64,000 nucleotides of DNA, taken from NCBI GenBank assembly GCA_030762175.1, contig CM060842.1, positions 70,297,501 to 70,361,500 on the forward strand, in the 5' to 3' direction. Under the pieces are notes generated by a model. The model was not told the origin of the DNA and did not search any database. It saw nothing but the letters and a program-made list of their open reading frames with translations. Both the position numbers and the translations under genes were made by a program. This DNA is from Metallyticus violacea. Lineage: Eukaryota > Arthropoda > Insecta > Mantodea > Metallyticidae. This document shows, one piece after another, positions 1-11,555 of this stretch; position 1 is the stretch's first letter; each line of letters begins with the position of its first letter.

Positions 1-500
1 GTGCTTCTTGTTGATCGTCAAAAAATTCTACTCCCTCCATTACACATAAAACTTGGCATGATGAAACAGTTCATGAAAGCACTTGACAAAAGTTGCCCTT
101 GCTTCTAGTACTTATGCACAAAGTTTCCGTCATTGTCACAGGCTAAAATCAGAGAGGGAGTATTTGATGGACCACGGGTAAGGAAATTGATGAAAGATGT
201 TATTTTACCAGCTCTATGAATGAAATTGAAAAAGATGCGTCAAAAGGATTCAAAGAGGTTGTTAAGAAATTTCTGGGCAATGTGAAAGACCCTGAATACA
301 AAAAAATAGTCAGAAATATGCTAGCAAATTTCAGACTGCTTGGCTGTAATATGAGTTTGAAGCTTCATTTCCTCAAGTCACATCTTGACTACTTTCCTTT
401 GAATTTAGGAGCTGTCAATGAAGAGCAATGTGAAAGGTTTTACCAGGACTTGAAAGATGTTGAATGACATTATCAGGGACATTGGGACGTACATATGATG
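1..500 (+). pseudogene. Decayed transposon-like ORF of a repetitive arthropod family
   Basis: Translation across positions 2-500 gives one continuous similarity broken by in-frame stops near 108, 218 and 464. Visible blocks are ILLPPLHIKLGMMKQF near the start, then KEVVKKFLGN, MSLKLHFLKSHLDYFP, GAVNEEQCERFYQDL and MADYCW. I recognise these blocks as typical of a high-copy family of uncharacterised arthropod proteins that looks transposon-derived. I cannot name its superfamily with confidence. The copy starts before the window and lies in a BBS7 intron on the same strand, so it is an insertion and not a BBS7 exon. The stops make it a pseudogene. Confidence 0.5.
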
Positions 501-853
501 GCCGATTACTGCTGGTGTCTTGCATGAGATGAATCTACCAGAGAACACTCGAAAAAATCACATACACTGAAGTTCCATGGGAAAAGAAAAAGGGGTACAC
601 AAGATAATTAACATACATTCTCACATTCAGGTACACTTTCATGTTATTATTTTTCTTTGTTTTCTTTAAAGTTTGTATATGAGTGTGTAATATTTTTGCT
701 AATTTTGCATTATCTTGTTGCCAAAACGAGAGATGTGCTATGGAAAAAATGGAATGCATTTTTGAATTCTGTGCACTGAAATTAGACACACATTTTTAAT
801 CGTACTTCAGAGAAAAAGTTTTCATTTGTAACCTAATGTTATTTATGCATTAG

Positions 854-1050
854 ACAAACCGGCTGGTTCCAGTGCTAGCATGTGAAGACAGGACCTTGAG
901 AGTGTTAGAGCGTTCAGTGATTCTCCACAATGTGAAATTAGAGGCAATACCTTCAGTACTACATCTCAATAGAAATGATGGAGGAGATGCAGGAAATGAA
1001 GTGTTATATGGAACTGCAGATGGAAGAATAGGCACTATCAGGGTTAGCAG
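854..1050 (+). CDS. BBS7: BBS7 coding exon (first in window): beta-propeller
   Basis: BBS7 is a subunit of the BBSome, the octameric coat that moves membrane cargo in and out of cilia. The full protein is about 715 residues: an N-terminal beta-propeller, a coiled coil, a GAE domain, a platform and a C-terminal helical region. This exon follows an acceptor (gcattag) and ends at a gtaata donor, 197 nt. It encodes TNRLVPVLACEDRTLRVLE and, later, NEVLYGTADGRIG, matching the propeller about 160 residues into the family protein. An ATG at 872 lies inside the propeller and is not the start. The 5' exons must lie upstream of the window. It ends in phase 2 and joins 3789 as AG|G. Homology is recognised by eye but is very strong. 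Confidence 0.95.
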
Positions 1051-1734
1051 GTAATAATTACTTTTGATAGAATTTTTTGCAGATGTTTCTGATATTAGGT
1101 AATATTCCATGTAGTCTTGAAAAAACCTAAACCCTGATCAGCTATGTTATTATAATATTCACAGGCATATGTACTGCAATGTAAAAATGCCAGAGATCTC
1201 AACATGAACTGTTTAAAGAATATTTAAATAAATACCTATAAAGTATATAACAAATTTATGCAGAAATGTATATTGTTGAATGATATGTACATAATTTCCA
1301 GAAAATTTTCTTTATTATGTCTGCAAACTACATGAAATAACTCTCTTTCTTATGAACCATAGCTAAGTGCTCCTCTTTAAGTTGATTATTCAAAAATCTG
1401 TTGAATCCTCCCCTATTCATTGACTAACAGGAACAGCACATAACCTATTACCTATTTCAAATTAAATAATTCTTGCACAAATAAAGATTTGTTTCTGCCA
1501 ATGAGTGCAGTGTGTTAGGCAAGTTTACAATGTAATATGGTACATCAAAAGTTGAATTTACATAACTTTTTTTTCACAGGATTCAGAACTGATCAAAATG
1601 ACTCACATTTGTATTATTGGATGTCAGGACCCCTCTTGTATCATAGGCTTATTTTTGTTTCACACTATATATTAAATGGTAGCACCTTGGCAAAATGTTT
1701 TTTGTTTAACAGTATATAATGCTTATTTTTACTG

Positions 1735-1980
1735 CTCAGGCATCACAGGCAGTAGACACTGTGATATGGGATACTGGGATGAAGAGATAAATTGGGAAAG
1801 GATATTTTTTAAAGGAAGGAAGCATTCCAGGCCTATTTTTAGGGTATCACCCTGGCATTGGCCATTTATGAGGACTGAAAAAGATCTGGAAAAATTTCAG
1901 TCAGTGAGGATGTTCCTGGCAGGAATTAAACTCCAGGCCTATTCATGAGTCAGTGCCTTAACAACTGTGGCCAAGAGCTT
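1735..1980 (-). repeat. tRNA-derived SINE, family B
   Basis: Shares several blocks in the same order with the copy at 50436-50731: gcatcacaggcag, the ttaaaggaagga run, ccaggcctat, ggccatttatgaggactga and a tRNA-like head (minus strand: ggccacagttgttaaggc). Its box B-like part (aattaaactccag on +) is decayed. No coding capacity. Confidence 0.7.
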
Positions 1981-2272
1981 AGACTATTTGCCTTCCACTT
2001 AAGTGACTGGGTTTGATACCAGTGACCATATGTAGAATTTGTGACAAGCTAAGTGGTGTCTGGGCAGGTTTGTTCTAGGTTCTCCAAATTCTCTTGCTAT
2101 TCATTCCTTAATAGTTCCATCGTCATTCTCATCCCCATCTCCTTCATTTCAGCCCTTGGTATACTACTTGCAAATGGACTACTTGTCTGCCCTAAGTACA
2201 TAGCTCCATTGTCTTGGAATTAGTATTGTCATCATCATCACCACCACCATTTATCTATCTATCTATCTATCT
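1962..2272 (+). repeat. tRNA-like SINE remnant and simple repeats
   Basis: Directly abutting the previous SINE, head to head, is a + strand tRNA-like start: gtggccaagag, then a box B-like ctgggtttgataccag near 2008. It runs into catcat/caccac repeats and (tcta)n at about 2250-2272. Family membership is uncertain. Confidence 0.45.
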
Positions 2273-3420
2273 GTTAAATTTTGTGTATTTAAACTGTTTT
2301 AAGTAAAAACTGAACTGTTTGCAATAGCCATTAGATAAGTACAAAAAGAGACATTTATTTCTTATGAGTATCTGCCATTGCATAAAACAAGAAAATAACC
2401 ACAAAAATGTACAACATACACAGTTGTAATATCAAGAATTCACAGCTAGTCAATGCTACTAATTTCTTGAAATAAATAACTTGTATGTTATGTCATGTTC
2501 ATTATGTTATAAATAGTGATGAAATTTCTTGATACAAAAATGAATGTATTAATCTTTTGCTTTTTAATTGTAAATTAATCAAGTTCATGGGAGTTAGCAA
2601 AAACAATAAGAGGAAGTTTACCACTTAGGAAGTTTTATTAATAAAGCATCTTAAGATATTGAAATGAATCTGAAGAAATTGAGTGTTATTGATACAAAGA
2701 ATTATTGATAATTTATTAACTCTAAATAGTTCTTTAAATAAGAAGAAAAAATATATTTAAAATAATTTGGTATATTAGTTTTTTTAAGTAGATGGGACCC
2801 TGGGACTTCTGGAGAGCTGAAAACTGCAGAGCCTCACAAATGATCTGTTAAAGATAGGACTAAAATCTTCCGAACTCTGAGGGTCCTGACACCATCATGA
2901 TATAGTAAAATAGGAAATTTATTGTTATTTACTTAAATGTATGTACAAAGAATGCAGCTATAATGAAATTGCATAAGATTTTGTTCTAATCTGGACCAAG
3001 GTTCATGGATTTAAACCTGGCTGGAATTGATAGAGTTTTCAGAACATAAAAATCTTGAGCTCAGATCCTCTGTGAGAGATTTTAAGCTGTAGATCTTGTG
3101 TTGTAGATTTATAGCAAATTAAAAGAACTCTTTACTTGAAAAAAGAAATCCTTGGACAAATTATATGTCATTTCAAATACAAGTAATACTTTAGTTCCCT
3201 ATCATCCAGCAGTAGAGACATCGAATTACCACCTGTCCCTCTGCCCTTTGTTGGAAAATAAGCATAATTGAAATTCTCCTTGGTGTAGTAACTGTGTCGC
3301 AGAAAAAATGTAAATCAAATATTTAAATACAAAGCAATGTGGCTGCACTTTTAATCTATGCAAAAGAGGAGTATGCTATTTGGACTTTTAATATCATGCA
3401 TATAAATATAATAAGAATGG
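2273..3420. other. Intronic stretch, nothing recognised
   Basis: AT-rich BBS7 intron. No ORF, RNA gene or transposon signature that I can support. Confidence 0.5.
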
Positions 3421-3424
3421 TAAC

Positions 3425-3640
3425 TTTTTAAATGTAAATTATATCTAATCTGTTGTCTAACATACTGATATGTTTCACTTACTTTTAAATAATTTTTTTT
3501 ACTTTTAAAAGTGAAGCATAAGAGTGTGTTATTAGACATTAGATATAATTTACATTTAACAAGCTTCACTGTGTGAGTTCCAACAGAATTTTTAATAATG
3601 TCTTTTTTTTTTCAAAAATTCTTAAATGAATGGTAACTTT
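3425..3640. repeat. Foldback repeat related to the unit at 47600-47770
   Basis: An inverted repeat: about 3432-3492 (aaattatatctaatctgttg...cacttacttttaaa) is roughly complementary to 3500-3560 (ttttaaaagtgaagcataag...tataatttac). The right arm and the following sequence (caagcttcactgtgtgagtt and on to cttaaatgaa) recur at 47625-47755, where a hammerhead-like core precedes them. Here the core is lost. It ends about 150 bases before the BBS7 exon at 3789. Confidence 0.6.
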
Positions 3641-3788
3641 GTTGCTCAATGTCAAGTTGAACATTTGTAATGCACTCATTGTTATCAGTAGATTTATTTG
3701 CCATTTTATAACAATAACTTCTATTTGAACCCCCCAAAACATTTGAAAGATTTTTGGGGTTACTCGGATGTAATTGTTTGGATTATAG

Positions 3789-3981
3789 GACAGAAGTTGA
3801 TCATCATTGGCTACTAAATGATGGCAAACAACGTGGTGGAGTTCTGTGCATGGACTGCTATGATATAACAGGAGATGGTGTCTTAGATTTAATGGTTGGG
3901 CGACAAGATGGAACACTAGATATCTTTTCATTAGATGATAATTTAGCAGATGAAGGGAAACTAACACAGAAATTCTCTTAT
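3789..3981 (+). CDS. BBS7: BBS7 coding exon: beta-propeller
   Basis: This 193-nt exon follows ttggattatag and ends at a strong gtaagt donor, leaving phase 0. It encodes KQRGGVLCMDCYDITGDGV and LMVGRQDGTLDIFSLDD, classic propeller strands of BBS7 (family consensus RGGILC-D--DI-GDGV-DLLVGR-DG). The first base completes an Arg codon with the previous exon. The ORF can be read upstream to 3754, but the acceptor at 3787-3788 and the phase match fix the exon start. Confidence 0.95.
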
Positions 3982-5080
3982 GTAAGTAATAGCAATAAGT
4001 CTTTCAGCCTCATTAATCTCTGCATTTTCCTTTCACAGGCATTTACACACTTTGTTATTATTAATGGAATTGAATTCTGTACTGCACATAATGTTTATTT
4101 CATATTATTATTTTATTCATGCTTACAGTGCACAGAATTAAATCTAACCATACTTCATTACTTGTAGTAGGTTACAAGAAATGTCATTTGAAATATATTC
4201 TTATAATATCAAAATAATATTTATAATATATTTACAATAAGCTCAGTTTAGCATATACTTTTTATACTTCTACTTCAAAAAATTTAAATATATACATATG
4301 TTTAAAAATGATAATATCTACAGGATAAGATATAATGTAAAACTTCACAAAGAGTGAACATCGTTGGTAAAAGGTATGGAGGAACTTGTTACTGCTGTAA
4401 GAAAATCATGCTCATCATTTAACTACTACCATTAATAAGAAAAAACTTAAGATCAGTTTGCATAATTATATACCATATTTCCTAGTAAAGAGATACTGTA
4501 ACTCAAGTTGTTGTTTTGCAGCTAACCTAATATCCCTATGATTTTATTTTGATAATAAACTCATTCTTGCAGCTACTCAGGGTACTGCCATAAATGCATT
4601 CTAACAGTGGCACAGTTGTCTACTTTTTTGCCATTCACATATGCATTTACAGCAATTCTTATGGAGATAAAGTTATGTTATAGAACTGAAGATATCCAAG
4701 TATTGTTTTAAACACTTTCCATATTCCTTTTAGAGCATTTAGAAATATAAATAAATGTACATTGTTTTGCAATAAATTGTAGCATTAATAAGGGAAAATG
4801 TATTATTTATCTTTTTTACTTTCCCTTAAGATTCAGAAAGATAAGCAAAAGGTGCATTTATTTATAGCATCATATTTCTTTTCATGTGCAAAAATTGTTT
4901 AAATATTTTAATCAGGCAATTTTTAGATGTACTGTGCGATCAGTATTGTTTTACCTATGGGTGAGTGTACCACTTGTTAGCTGGTTAGCCAGCCAGCCAA
5001 ATCACGGTCAAAGGGTAAAACAATAAAACAAACCAACCATTCAACAATATGCAAGCCAATTTAAAAGGCTCATTACTTAC
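3982..5080. other. Intronic stretch, nothing recognised
   Basis: AT-rich intron with no ORF or element signature I can support. Confidence 0.5.
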
Positions 5081-5084
5081 CAAA

Positions 5085-5420
5085 TCATCAAATGAAGTGT
5101 TGAAACTGCCCATCTTCATTTTCCACACATTTTTGTCATCTCTGTAGGAAATTATTCATCACTTACTGTAGCTCATTTTCAGAAATCCTGACAAATATTA
5201 TTTTGAGTTCTTGTATGGTATGTGGGTTCAATTTATACATGACATTTTTTAATTTACTCCAGAGATGATATTGCAGGCTGTTGAATCTGAGGACTGAGGG
5301 GATCATAAATCCCTACTAATAATTCTGTGTTGTGGAAACACATTGTTCACAGTCAAATTATTCACAGTGTGAGCAGTGGGAGAGTCCTGTTGAAAAAATA
5401 CATGATTATGCTCCCTGTCA
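5085..5420 (-). pseudogene. Tc1/mariner-superfamily transposase, C-terminal fragment
   Basis: Minus-strand translation gives fragments resembling the end of a Tc1-like transposase: LQYHLWSKLKNVMYKLNP, then LKIIFVRISENEL and NNFLQR-QKCVENEDGQF. The pattern LW--LK--VY--P-T--EL---I----------V--N---R---C----G--F is typical of that C-terminus. Stops and frameshifts abound. It is separate from the mariner starting at about 5788. Confidence 0.55.
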
Positions 5421-5787
5421 GTTAATTATATAGTATTCATATAAGTAACAGACTGAACTGCTGAAAAACAATTGTTCCTATGATAAATCTTTCACTACTG
5501 AGTTAACACATATGAATCATACATAAAGACAAACTGTGCCATTGTAAACATATGAAGCATAATATACGTATACTGCTGAATTAAGAAACTAATAATACAA
5601 CACACAGGAACAGCTGCACTATAACTGCAATGTCAGCAGTATCAACAAGTAAGCAAGCAGGCTTACGTCCTCACTCGACGGCATGGCAAACGAGTGGGGG
5701 CTAGCTCATGGGAAAAGCCTTGTGCCTTGGGGGAAAGCATGACTGATTGCACTGTACTGTTTGTATAAATTCTTGCAGCTATAAGAA

Positions 5788-6840
5788 ATGTAAGGGTGGT
5801 CCATAAGCTTTTGTTAGGAAGATAGAATAAAAATAAGGTATCATTTTTCAATGTAATCTCCCTATACTTCAATGTATTTTTTACATCTCTGAATTAAAAT
5901 TTCTTTGCCTCTAAAGAAATAGTCTGAAGTTTCATATGCAGAATGCTCAAAAACAGCATCTGTTCATAAGTCTCTGCCCTTGAAGGTCAGCTTTCAGTTT
6001 TGAGAAGAAGTAATAGTCATGGGGACAAGGTCTGGGCTGTATGGTGAATGATGCAGCTTCTGGAAGCACATACATTCATAGCAGCTGTGTGGACTGGTGC
6101 ATTGTTTTTTAGCAGAAAACTCCTCAGTTGAGTATTTATGCCTCTTTCCCTGTAATTGATGTAATAGCTCAGCATACTATATCCCACTCACCATTGTGTT
6201 CCTTTCTTCCAAGTCTATCATTAGAACTTTTCTGCATTCCCAAAAAATTGTTACCATGACGCTCTTCATGAACTATTGACCTTGGTCTTTCTAGGGAATA
6301 CTTCTTCCTTCTTCCACCATTCCATTGATTCTTTCTTTGAAAGAAGACATTAGTTTTTTGTCTCTTGCGACAACAGATTTCAATACTGCCTTCTCATTAC
6401 CATATTAAAGGTTCAACAACTTCTGAAAATATTCTACACGCACTTGCATTTGAACTATGAAAGAATTAAGGACACCTATCTTGCACTGACCTTATGCATA
6501 TGCAAATGTTGATGAAAGGTGTATGTTTCAGATAGCCTCAACCTTACAGCTGTTTCTTTTGTCTTTTGACACCTGTCACTGAGAATTTCCTCCTCAATAA
6601 GTTTGATGTTTTCACATGTCAACACATCACTGATCTCTCTGAAATGATTCATCTTCAAGATTCTCTCTGCCCAAACAAAATAACCTTGATCACTCATTCA
6701 CAGTGGATTATGAAAGGAAAGCTTCCCCATACACACCATCTGTTTAATATCACTGGGTGAAGGCTCTTCTTTAGTATCACAGAATGAACAGTGAATCATG
6801 GCCCTCTCTGCAGGCTGTAAGCTTATGGACTACATTTCAT
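5788..6840 (-). mobile_element. Decayed mariner element
   Basis: About 1.05 kb bounded by imperfect terminal inverted repeats: gtggtccataagctt near 5795 and the complement of agtccataagctta near 6815-6838. Minus-strand translation at 6476-6697 shows the mariner DNA-binding region (LTCENIKLIEEEILSDR, then a helix-turn-helix-like stretch and MHKVSAR). Near 6010-6055 it shows HHSPYSPDLVP, the DDE-domain block before the third catalytic Asp. Frameshifts separate these parts, so it is inactive. Confidence 0.75.
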
Positions 6841-8036
6841 AAATCACTAATTGTTGACGAGAGGATTTTTATCAGAAAAGTGATAATTATTGAAATATAA
6901 ATTGTTGATTTTGTACATTTTTTTTTAGAGCGAGTCAGCCTAGGAAACTAATATTTAACACACTACCTACATTGTTAGTTAAAAGTAATGAGCAATAATT
7001 TCAGCAAAAGAGAAAAAATATAAAATATTTTAAGCATTTTGGGGTATTAAAATTATGAGTATAAAATAAAGATGAAAAAAAATTGGCACAGAAATTTTGA
7101 AAGTTACAGGTCTGATAAAAAATTACTTCAACATATACTTATCTTAAACTTGCATTGATCAAAATCTCTCTCTTTCTGTTGCTCTCTGTGCACATTTGTA
7201 ATATTGTTTCTGAAGATATAGGGTTTTTTTTTCCCTTTCTTTTTTTTTTATAGAGATATAAGGATATAACAGTTATTTGGATAGCTAAGTGGATATAATG
7301 TTAATCTGATCAGCTTTCAAGAGAACAGTTAGCAATTTAATTCCTCTAAAATCTTCTAGCATTTTTCTGGAATCCATAAAATAAAAATCCATTCAGTTTG
7401 ATTGAAATTAAAAATTCCAGTATCATTTGATAATTATAAAATAAATCTTGTTTATAACAAAGTGTTTTTGTGAATGTTTGCAGTCAATAGCATGCATTTT
7501 TTTCTGTAAGCTATTAGGTCCTTGAAATGCAAAGTTATGCTTCTGTTAGAATACAATAATATACCATACTGTCATGTTAAATATACAAATTTATGAATTT
7601 TATTTTATTCATTTTTTCTATCATACTTTTTTTTTCAAACCAGAGATGCCAAATAAAGACTTTTTATTTTATTTTAAGCAGTTCTGTAAAACTGTTTGCA
7701 CTTAAAAATTATCTGTGTTTAAAATATAGTACTTAAGAAGTTTTCCCAATATATATTTCTTATAATTTTAGTAATTTACATTTAAGAAAAATGTATTTTT
7801 AACTGCATACAGAAATATTATTCTATGAATGTTTCTTGACACAGAGTTATTCATTATTTATATAATAGTTTTTAGAACTTTTTTATAGCTTCTTGCATCT
7901 AAAACTAGACATAACATGTTAAAAATGTGATAAAATACTCATATGTGGTACAAAGTACAGTAGATTCATTTTCCAGCTTTAGGTGTGCTTTAAAATGCTA
8001 TAATATTTTTAAAAAAATTTTAAATTTGTCTTGCAG
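6841..8036. other. Intronic stretch, nothing recognised
   Basis: Very AT-rich, with poly-T runs. No supported feature before the BBS7 acceptor at 8036. Confidence 0.5.
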
Positions 8037-8121
8037 TCTTGTAATGAAAGCATTTCTTCAGTATGTGGAGGTGTTGTGGGAAATGCAGGTTATGAGGAAG
8101 TTGTGGCAGCAACTTACACAG
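8037..8121 (+). CDS. BBS7: BBS7 coding exon: beta-propeller (short)
   Basis: An 85-nt exon bounded by a ttgcag acceptor and a gtgaga donor. It encodes SCNESISSVCGGVVGNAGY then EEVVAATYTG, matching the SES-TSIQGG-VG---YDE-VV-TYSGW stretch of the family. Phase 0 in, phase 1 out; the trailing G joins GA of the exon at 19727 to make Gly-Trp. It lies about 70 bases before a Penelope-like insertion that fills the start of the next intron. Confidence 0.93.
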
Positions 8122-8330
8122 GTGAGAGTTTCAAACTTATTAACAACTCAATTAAAAATGAATGTAGGAATCCACACAGTGAAACTATCATAATCTTGTT
8201 GAATTAAAAGTAAAACTTCTAAAATCATGACAATATAACCTCAACTTAGGTATTGGTAAGTACAATATTCATGACAATATATTAAACTCTCTTGACGTTT
8301 CACATTAAAACTTTTTTTATTAAAATTAAG

Positions 8331-8376
8331 TTGGGACTAGTTTCGTGAGTCACTTGCTCACATTGTCAACCAATTG
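8331..8376 (-). ncRNA. Hammerhead-like ribozyme, PLE 3' end (two core changes)
   Basis: On the - strand: stem I UUGG, then UUGACAA in place of CUGANGA, an extra U, stem II GUGAG/CUCAC around CAAGUGA, GAAA, palindrome ACUAGU (its first A is the last of GAAA), then C and CCAA, which pairs with UUGG. Stems I and II are perfect. C3 reads U and G8 reads A, so this copy should not cleave. The second change could be CpG decay (CGA to CAA). Confidence 0.65.
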
Positions 8377-8419
8377 ATGACTAATGGATCTCTTCAAGTA
8401 GGATATATACTTGGCTGTG

Positions 8420-8800
8420 TGCGCTCTGGTGGTCTGTTGATGAACCTGTACAATATGTTGGTCTGCTTCTGGTATATCAAAATTCATAAGTCTATGTTCA
8501 TATTTTTTTATATAAATCTTTTCCCATGTACTAAGTTCCTTTGGGTGCTGAACTGCTCTTAGCTTATTATATCTTTTTTATTTCATGATTTTCATTCCAG
8601 AAATGTGCTGCTACTGCCGATTTTTCTATTTGTTTGTATCTGATGTTTCTCCAGTGCTCTTTCAATCTAATACCCAAGCTTCTTTTGGTCTTGCCTATAT
8701 ATACTTTATCACACTCCTTATAGTTGACCTATGTATGCCTGAACTATCTACTTGTGATCTGGGTTCAGTTTTGTTTAGATTCAGTAATTTGCCTACACTG
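8420..8800 (-). pseudogene. PLE GIY-YIG endonuclease remnant
   Basis: Minus-strand translation contains VNYKECDKVYIG, KTKRSLGIRLKEHWRN, IEKSAVAAHFW and HPKELSTWEKI, the same order as the intact-looking domain at 36570-36872. It is the endonuclease that follows the reverse transcriptase in endonuclease-bearing PLEs. A stop near 8760 and other breaks make it non-functional. Confidence 0.75.
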
Positions 8801-9141
8801 TATCTATTTACGGGTGCCAAAGCGATGTTGTATTGTTTGAATATTTTTTTGAAATTTATGATTGATGTAAGGTTGGTACGTGAACTTTTGATAAGTTTTT
8901 TTCTTTATATAAACTGCTGAGTGTGGTGATTTGTTTGATTTTCTTTTTTCCTTTGAATCTTTTTATTTTTTGATCTATCATTCATTGACTAAACCCATTA
9001 GCTTTTGCTGTATGTATTATATGTGAGTATTCATTCTCATATTCTTCTTTTTTAAGTGGTACATTAATCAACCTATAAATCATACTATTGAATGCTGCTT
9101 CTTTGTGAAGTCTAGGGTTGAAACCTTTAGCTTTTATGTAA

Positions 9142-9880
9142 TTATTGGTGTGTGTATCTTTTCTGTATATGCCAAATTCTAAATATCTTCAAATCTAAGA
9201 ATGGAAAAATATTATTAGTTTCAATTTCCATAGTAAATTTTATTGTTGTTTCTTGTAAATTTAAGAGTTTGAGAGCATCTTCAAAGTATTTGGTTTGCAC
9301 GATGGCAAAAACATCATCCACATATCTGTACCAGACCTTGAATATATATGGGAAGGCTTTAGTTATGTGCATTTAAAAAAAGCTCATAAATAGATCAGCC
9401 AAAAACGGAGAGAGATGACTGCCCATTACTAAACCTGAACTTTGTTCGTAAAATTTTCCTTCATATGTGAAGTAGGCCTGATTTAAACATAATTCCGTGA
9501 GCTTGACAAATTGTTGTATATGTGTTTCTGTAATGTTAGTGGGTAACAACCATTTTCTTAACAATGTCAGGGTTTTATTTTTTGGAATACTTGGGAACAG
9601 GGCTTTTACATCAAACGATACCATTTTTTCATCTGTAGATAACTAATGAACTTTAATTTTATTTATAAGGTCTAAAGAATTTTTTAGACTTAAGCTCGGA
9701 AATCTTGGTAATGTATTAAATTGAGTGGTTAACCATTTTGCTAAATGGTAACATGAGGTATTAATATTGTTGATGATAGGTTTCATGCTTTTTCCTGATT
9801 TATGTATTTTGGGTAGTCCTATTATCCCTGGCTATTGATGGATTTGGTGTTTTAATTTATAAATGTCAGAATTTGTGAAC
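9142..9880 (-). pseudogene. PLE reverse transcriptase (YVDD)
   Basis: Minus-strand reading from about 9836: GIIGLPKIHKSGKSMKPIIN, a PLE-typical LPKIHK motif. Then KMVSFDVKALFPSIPKNKT (catalytic Asp in FDV), GLVMGSHLSPFLADLFM, and WYRYVDDVFAI with the YVDD catalytic pair, then FPFLDLKI. Stops near 9640 and 9375 interrupt an otherwise continuous frame. The motif order (LPKIHK, FDV, MGS-LSP, YVDD, FLD) defines Penelope-like and not LINE reverse transcriptases. Confidence 0.85.
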
Positions 9881-9960
9881 ATAGTACTTTCTTTTAATAT
9901 AAGTTCTTATATAAGTACTATGTTCACAAATCCTACTTGAAGAGATCCGTTAGTCGTCAA

Positions 9961-10007
9961 TTGGTTGACAATGTGAGCAAGTGACTCACGAAACTAATCC
10001 CAACTTA
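9961..10007 (+). ncRNA. Hammerhead-like ribozyme in the inverted right arm
   Basis: Mirror copy of the motif at 8331-8376: ttgg, ttgacaa, t, gtgag-caagtga-ctcac, gaaa, then ctaatc where the left copy has ctagtc, breaking the palindrome. It shares both core changes with the left copy, so those preceded or accompanied the duplication. Confidence 0.6.
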
Positions 10008-11084
10008 TTTTTTAGCAAAAAAAGTTTTAATGTGAAACGTCAAGAGAGTTTAATACATTGACATGATTTTAGAAGTTTTACTTTTAATTCAACAAGATTA
10101 TTAACAACTGCTTATTCATTACTGTTTGTTTCAAAATGCAAATATAAGCATTATAAACTTACTCTAATATACAAATGTGGTTTTCATTTGTGTAAAATGA
10201 AATGATGATAATAATCATAATATTATATATATATATTTTTTTTTTGCATGAGATTTATGTTGCATGGATTATTTACAACTAATTTCTGTTTTACTTTTGA
10301 AGAACAGATTTTGGATTGAAGATATTTTATTCTTTTTTAGGCAACTCAATAGATTTAGATTTTATTTAATCAATACTTCTTTTTTAAAAAAAAAACATAC
10401 AAAGTCATTTAAAATTGTTTAAAACTGTGTACTACTTGAATTACTTATAATAAAGGAAATATTTCATGTGCATTGGATAATAATACTACTTCCAAAAAAA
10501 ATGTAGATGTACTTAGCTTCATTATTAAGAATAGATAAAATTATGTAAATAGGAGTATAGAAAGAAATTTCAAGAAAAAGATTAATTAATAACTGGTACT
10601 AAACTATGCAAAAATTATGAATAAAGGTAGAAGATTAAGATAAAAATTAACAAAAAAATATATGGTTGAAAGACCAATTTACAACTTACATGAACTTTAA
10701 TCTAATTTATTTAGGTCATCTTTAATTTGAAACAATATATTTAGCCTTAGGAAATATACAGGGTGTTAAAGAAATATACCAAAAGAATTTCAGAGAGTGT
10801 AGAGATGTCATATTAAGCAATTTGAAATAAGCAAGGTATAACCACAACTAAACACAACGCTGTTTTATGGTATTAAACATTAGATTAGATTAAACATTGT
10901 TAGATGCTAATAAGTTGGTGTTACAGCCAAAAATTGATTTAGAATGTCTTTAAAACTGTCTTGCAAGCATAGAAATATAAATTTTCCACAGCTCATCAGC
11001 TTTTTCAAGATTTAGTGTCATAAATTTCCCTCAAATCTCAAATTAATCCTTTGATAGTGTGATACTGAACCTGTATTAACTACC

Positions 11085-11270
11085 TTCTTGCATAATGTAA
11101 TCTACTCTAGAGGGAGCTCTTCAACTGCTTGTGTAGTATAATGCATAACACAACAGCTTCTGTTCCACAGGTCATAGATTCAATTCTTGTCATTCTGTTG
11201 ATTTTTTATTTAATATGAAGTGCTGTGGTATGCATACTAAAGAATTATGAGTGAAATCTACTTAATACTT
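11085..11270 (+). repeat. Direct repeat copy 1, tRNA-like
   Basis: Shares with 11375-11555 the blocks ccttcttgcat, agagggagctctt, aactgcttgtg, ttcaattcttg and tttttatttaatatgaagtg. A weak box B (agattcaattcttg) suggests a SINE-like origin. Confidence 0.55.
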
Positions 11271-11374
11271 TCAAGTTTTATTCTCTTTCACAACTATGAA
11301 TGTATTACCAACATATAAGGGCTAATAAGCTTACTACTAACATAATGCCTAAAACTTAATTTATGTTACTTAAC

Positions 11375-11555
11375 TGCCTTCTTGCATTATGTAGCCTGCT
11401 GTAGAGGGAGCTCTTTAACTGCTTGTGCGACTTAATGCATAACCCAAAAGCTGAATTTCGACAGGCAGCAGGTTCAATTCTTGTTATGCAGTTAATTGTT
11501 TTTTATTTAATATGAAGTGCTGCAATACATATGCAACAGAATTATGAATTAAATT
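11375..11555 (+). repeat. Direct repeat copy 2, tRNA-like
   Basis: Second copy of the preceding repeat, about 290 bases downstream; better box B (aggttcaattcttg). Both lie inside the 10755-12052 element. Confidence 0.55.

Larger units (their letters stand above)
8190..10107 (-). mobile_element. Penelope-like element flanked by inverted terminal repeats
   Basis: About 1.9 kb. Left arm 8190-8405 and right arm 9914-10107 are complementary. Shared blocks are cttgttgaattaaaagtaaa (outermost), cttgacgtttcacattaaaa, and cgtgagtcacttgctcacat with gtcaaccaattgatgac. The left arm carries about 45 extra bases. Between the arms, on the - strand, lie a PLE reverse transcriptase (9142-9880) and a GIY-YIG endonuclease region (8420-8800). 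The right arm is thus an inverted copy of the element's 3' end joined to its 5' side, an arrangement known for Penelope pseudo-LTRs. Near 9905 a second small palindrome (agtactatgttcacaaa) marks the junction. Confidence 0.85.

Noticed and set aside
872..1054. ATG at 872 as the BBS7 start
   Set aside because: It lies inside the conserved propeller, and coding similarity extends upstream of it to the acceptor at 853.
8585..8920. 111-codon plus-strand ORF with hydrophobic stretches, as a membrane protein
   Set aside because: It is the antisense of the PLE GIY-YIG region; the - strand carries the recognisable motifs.
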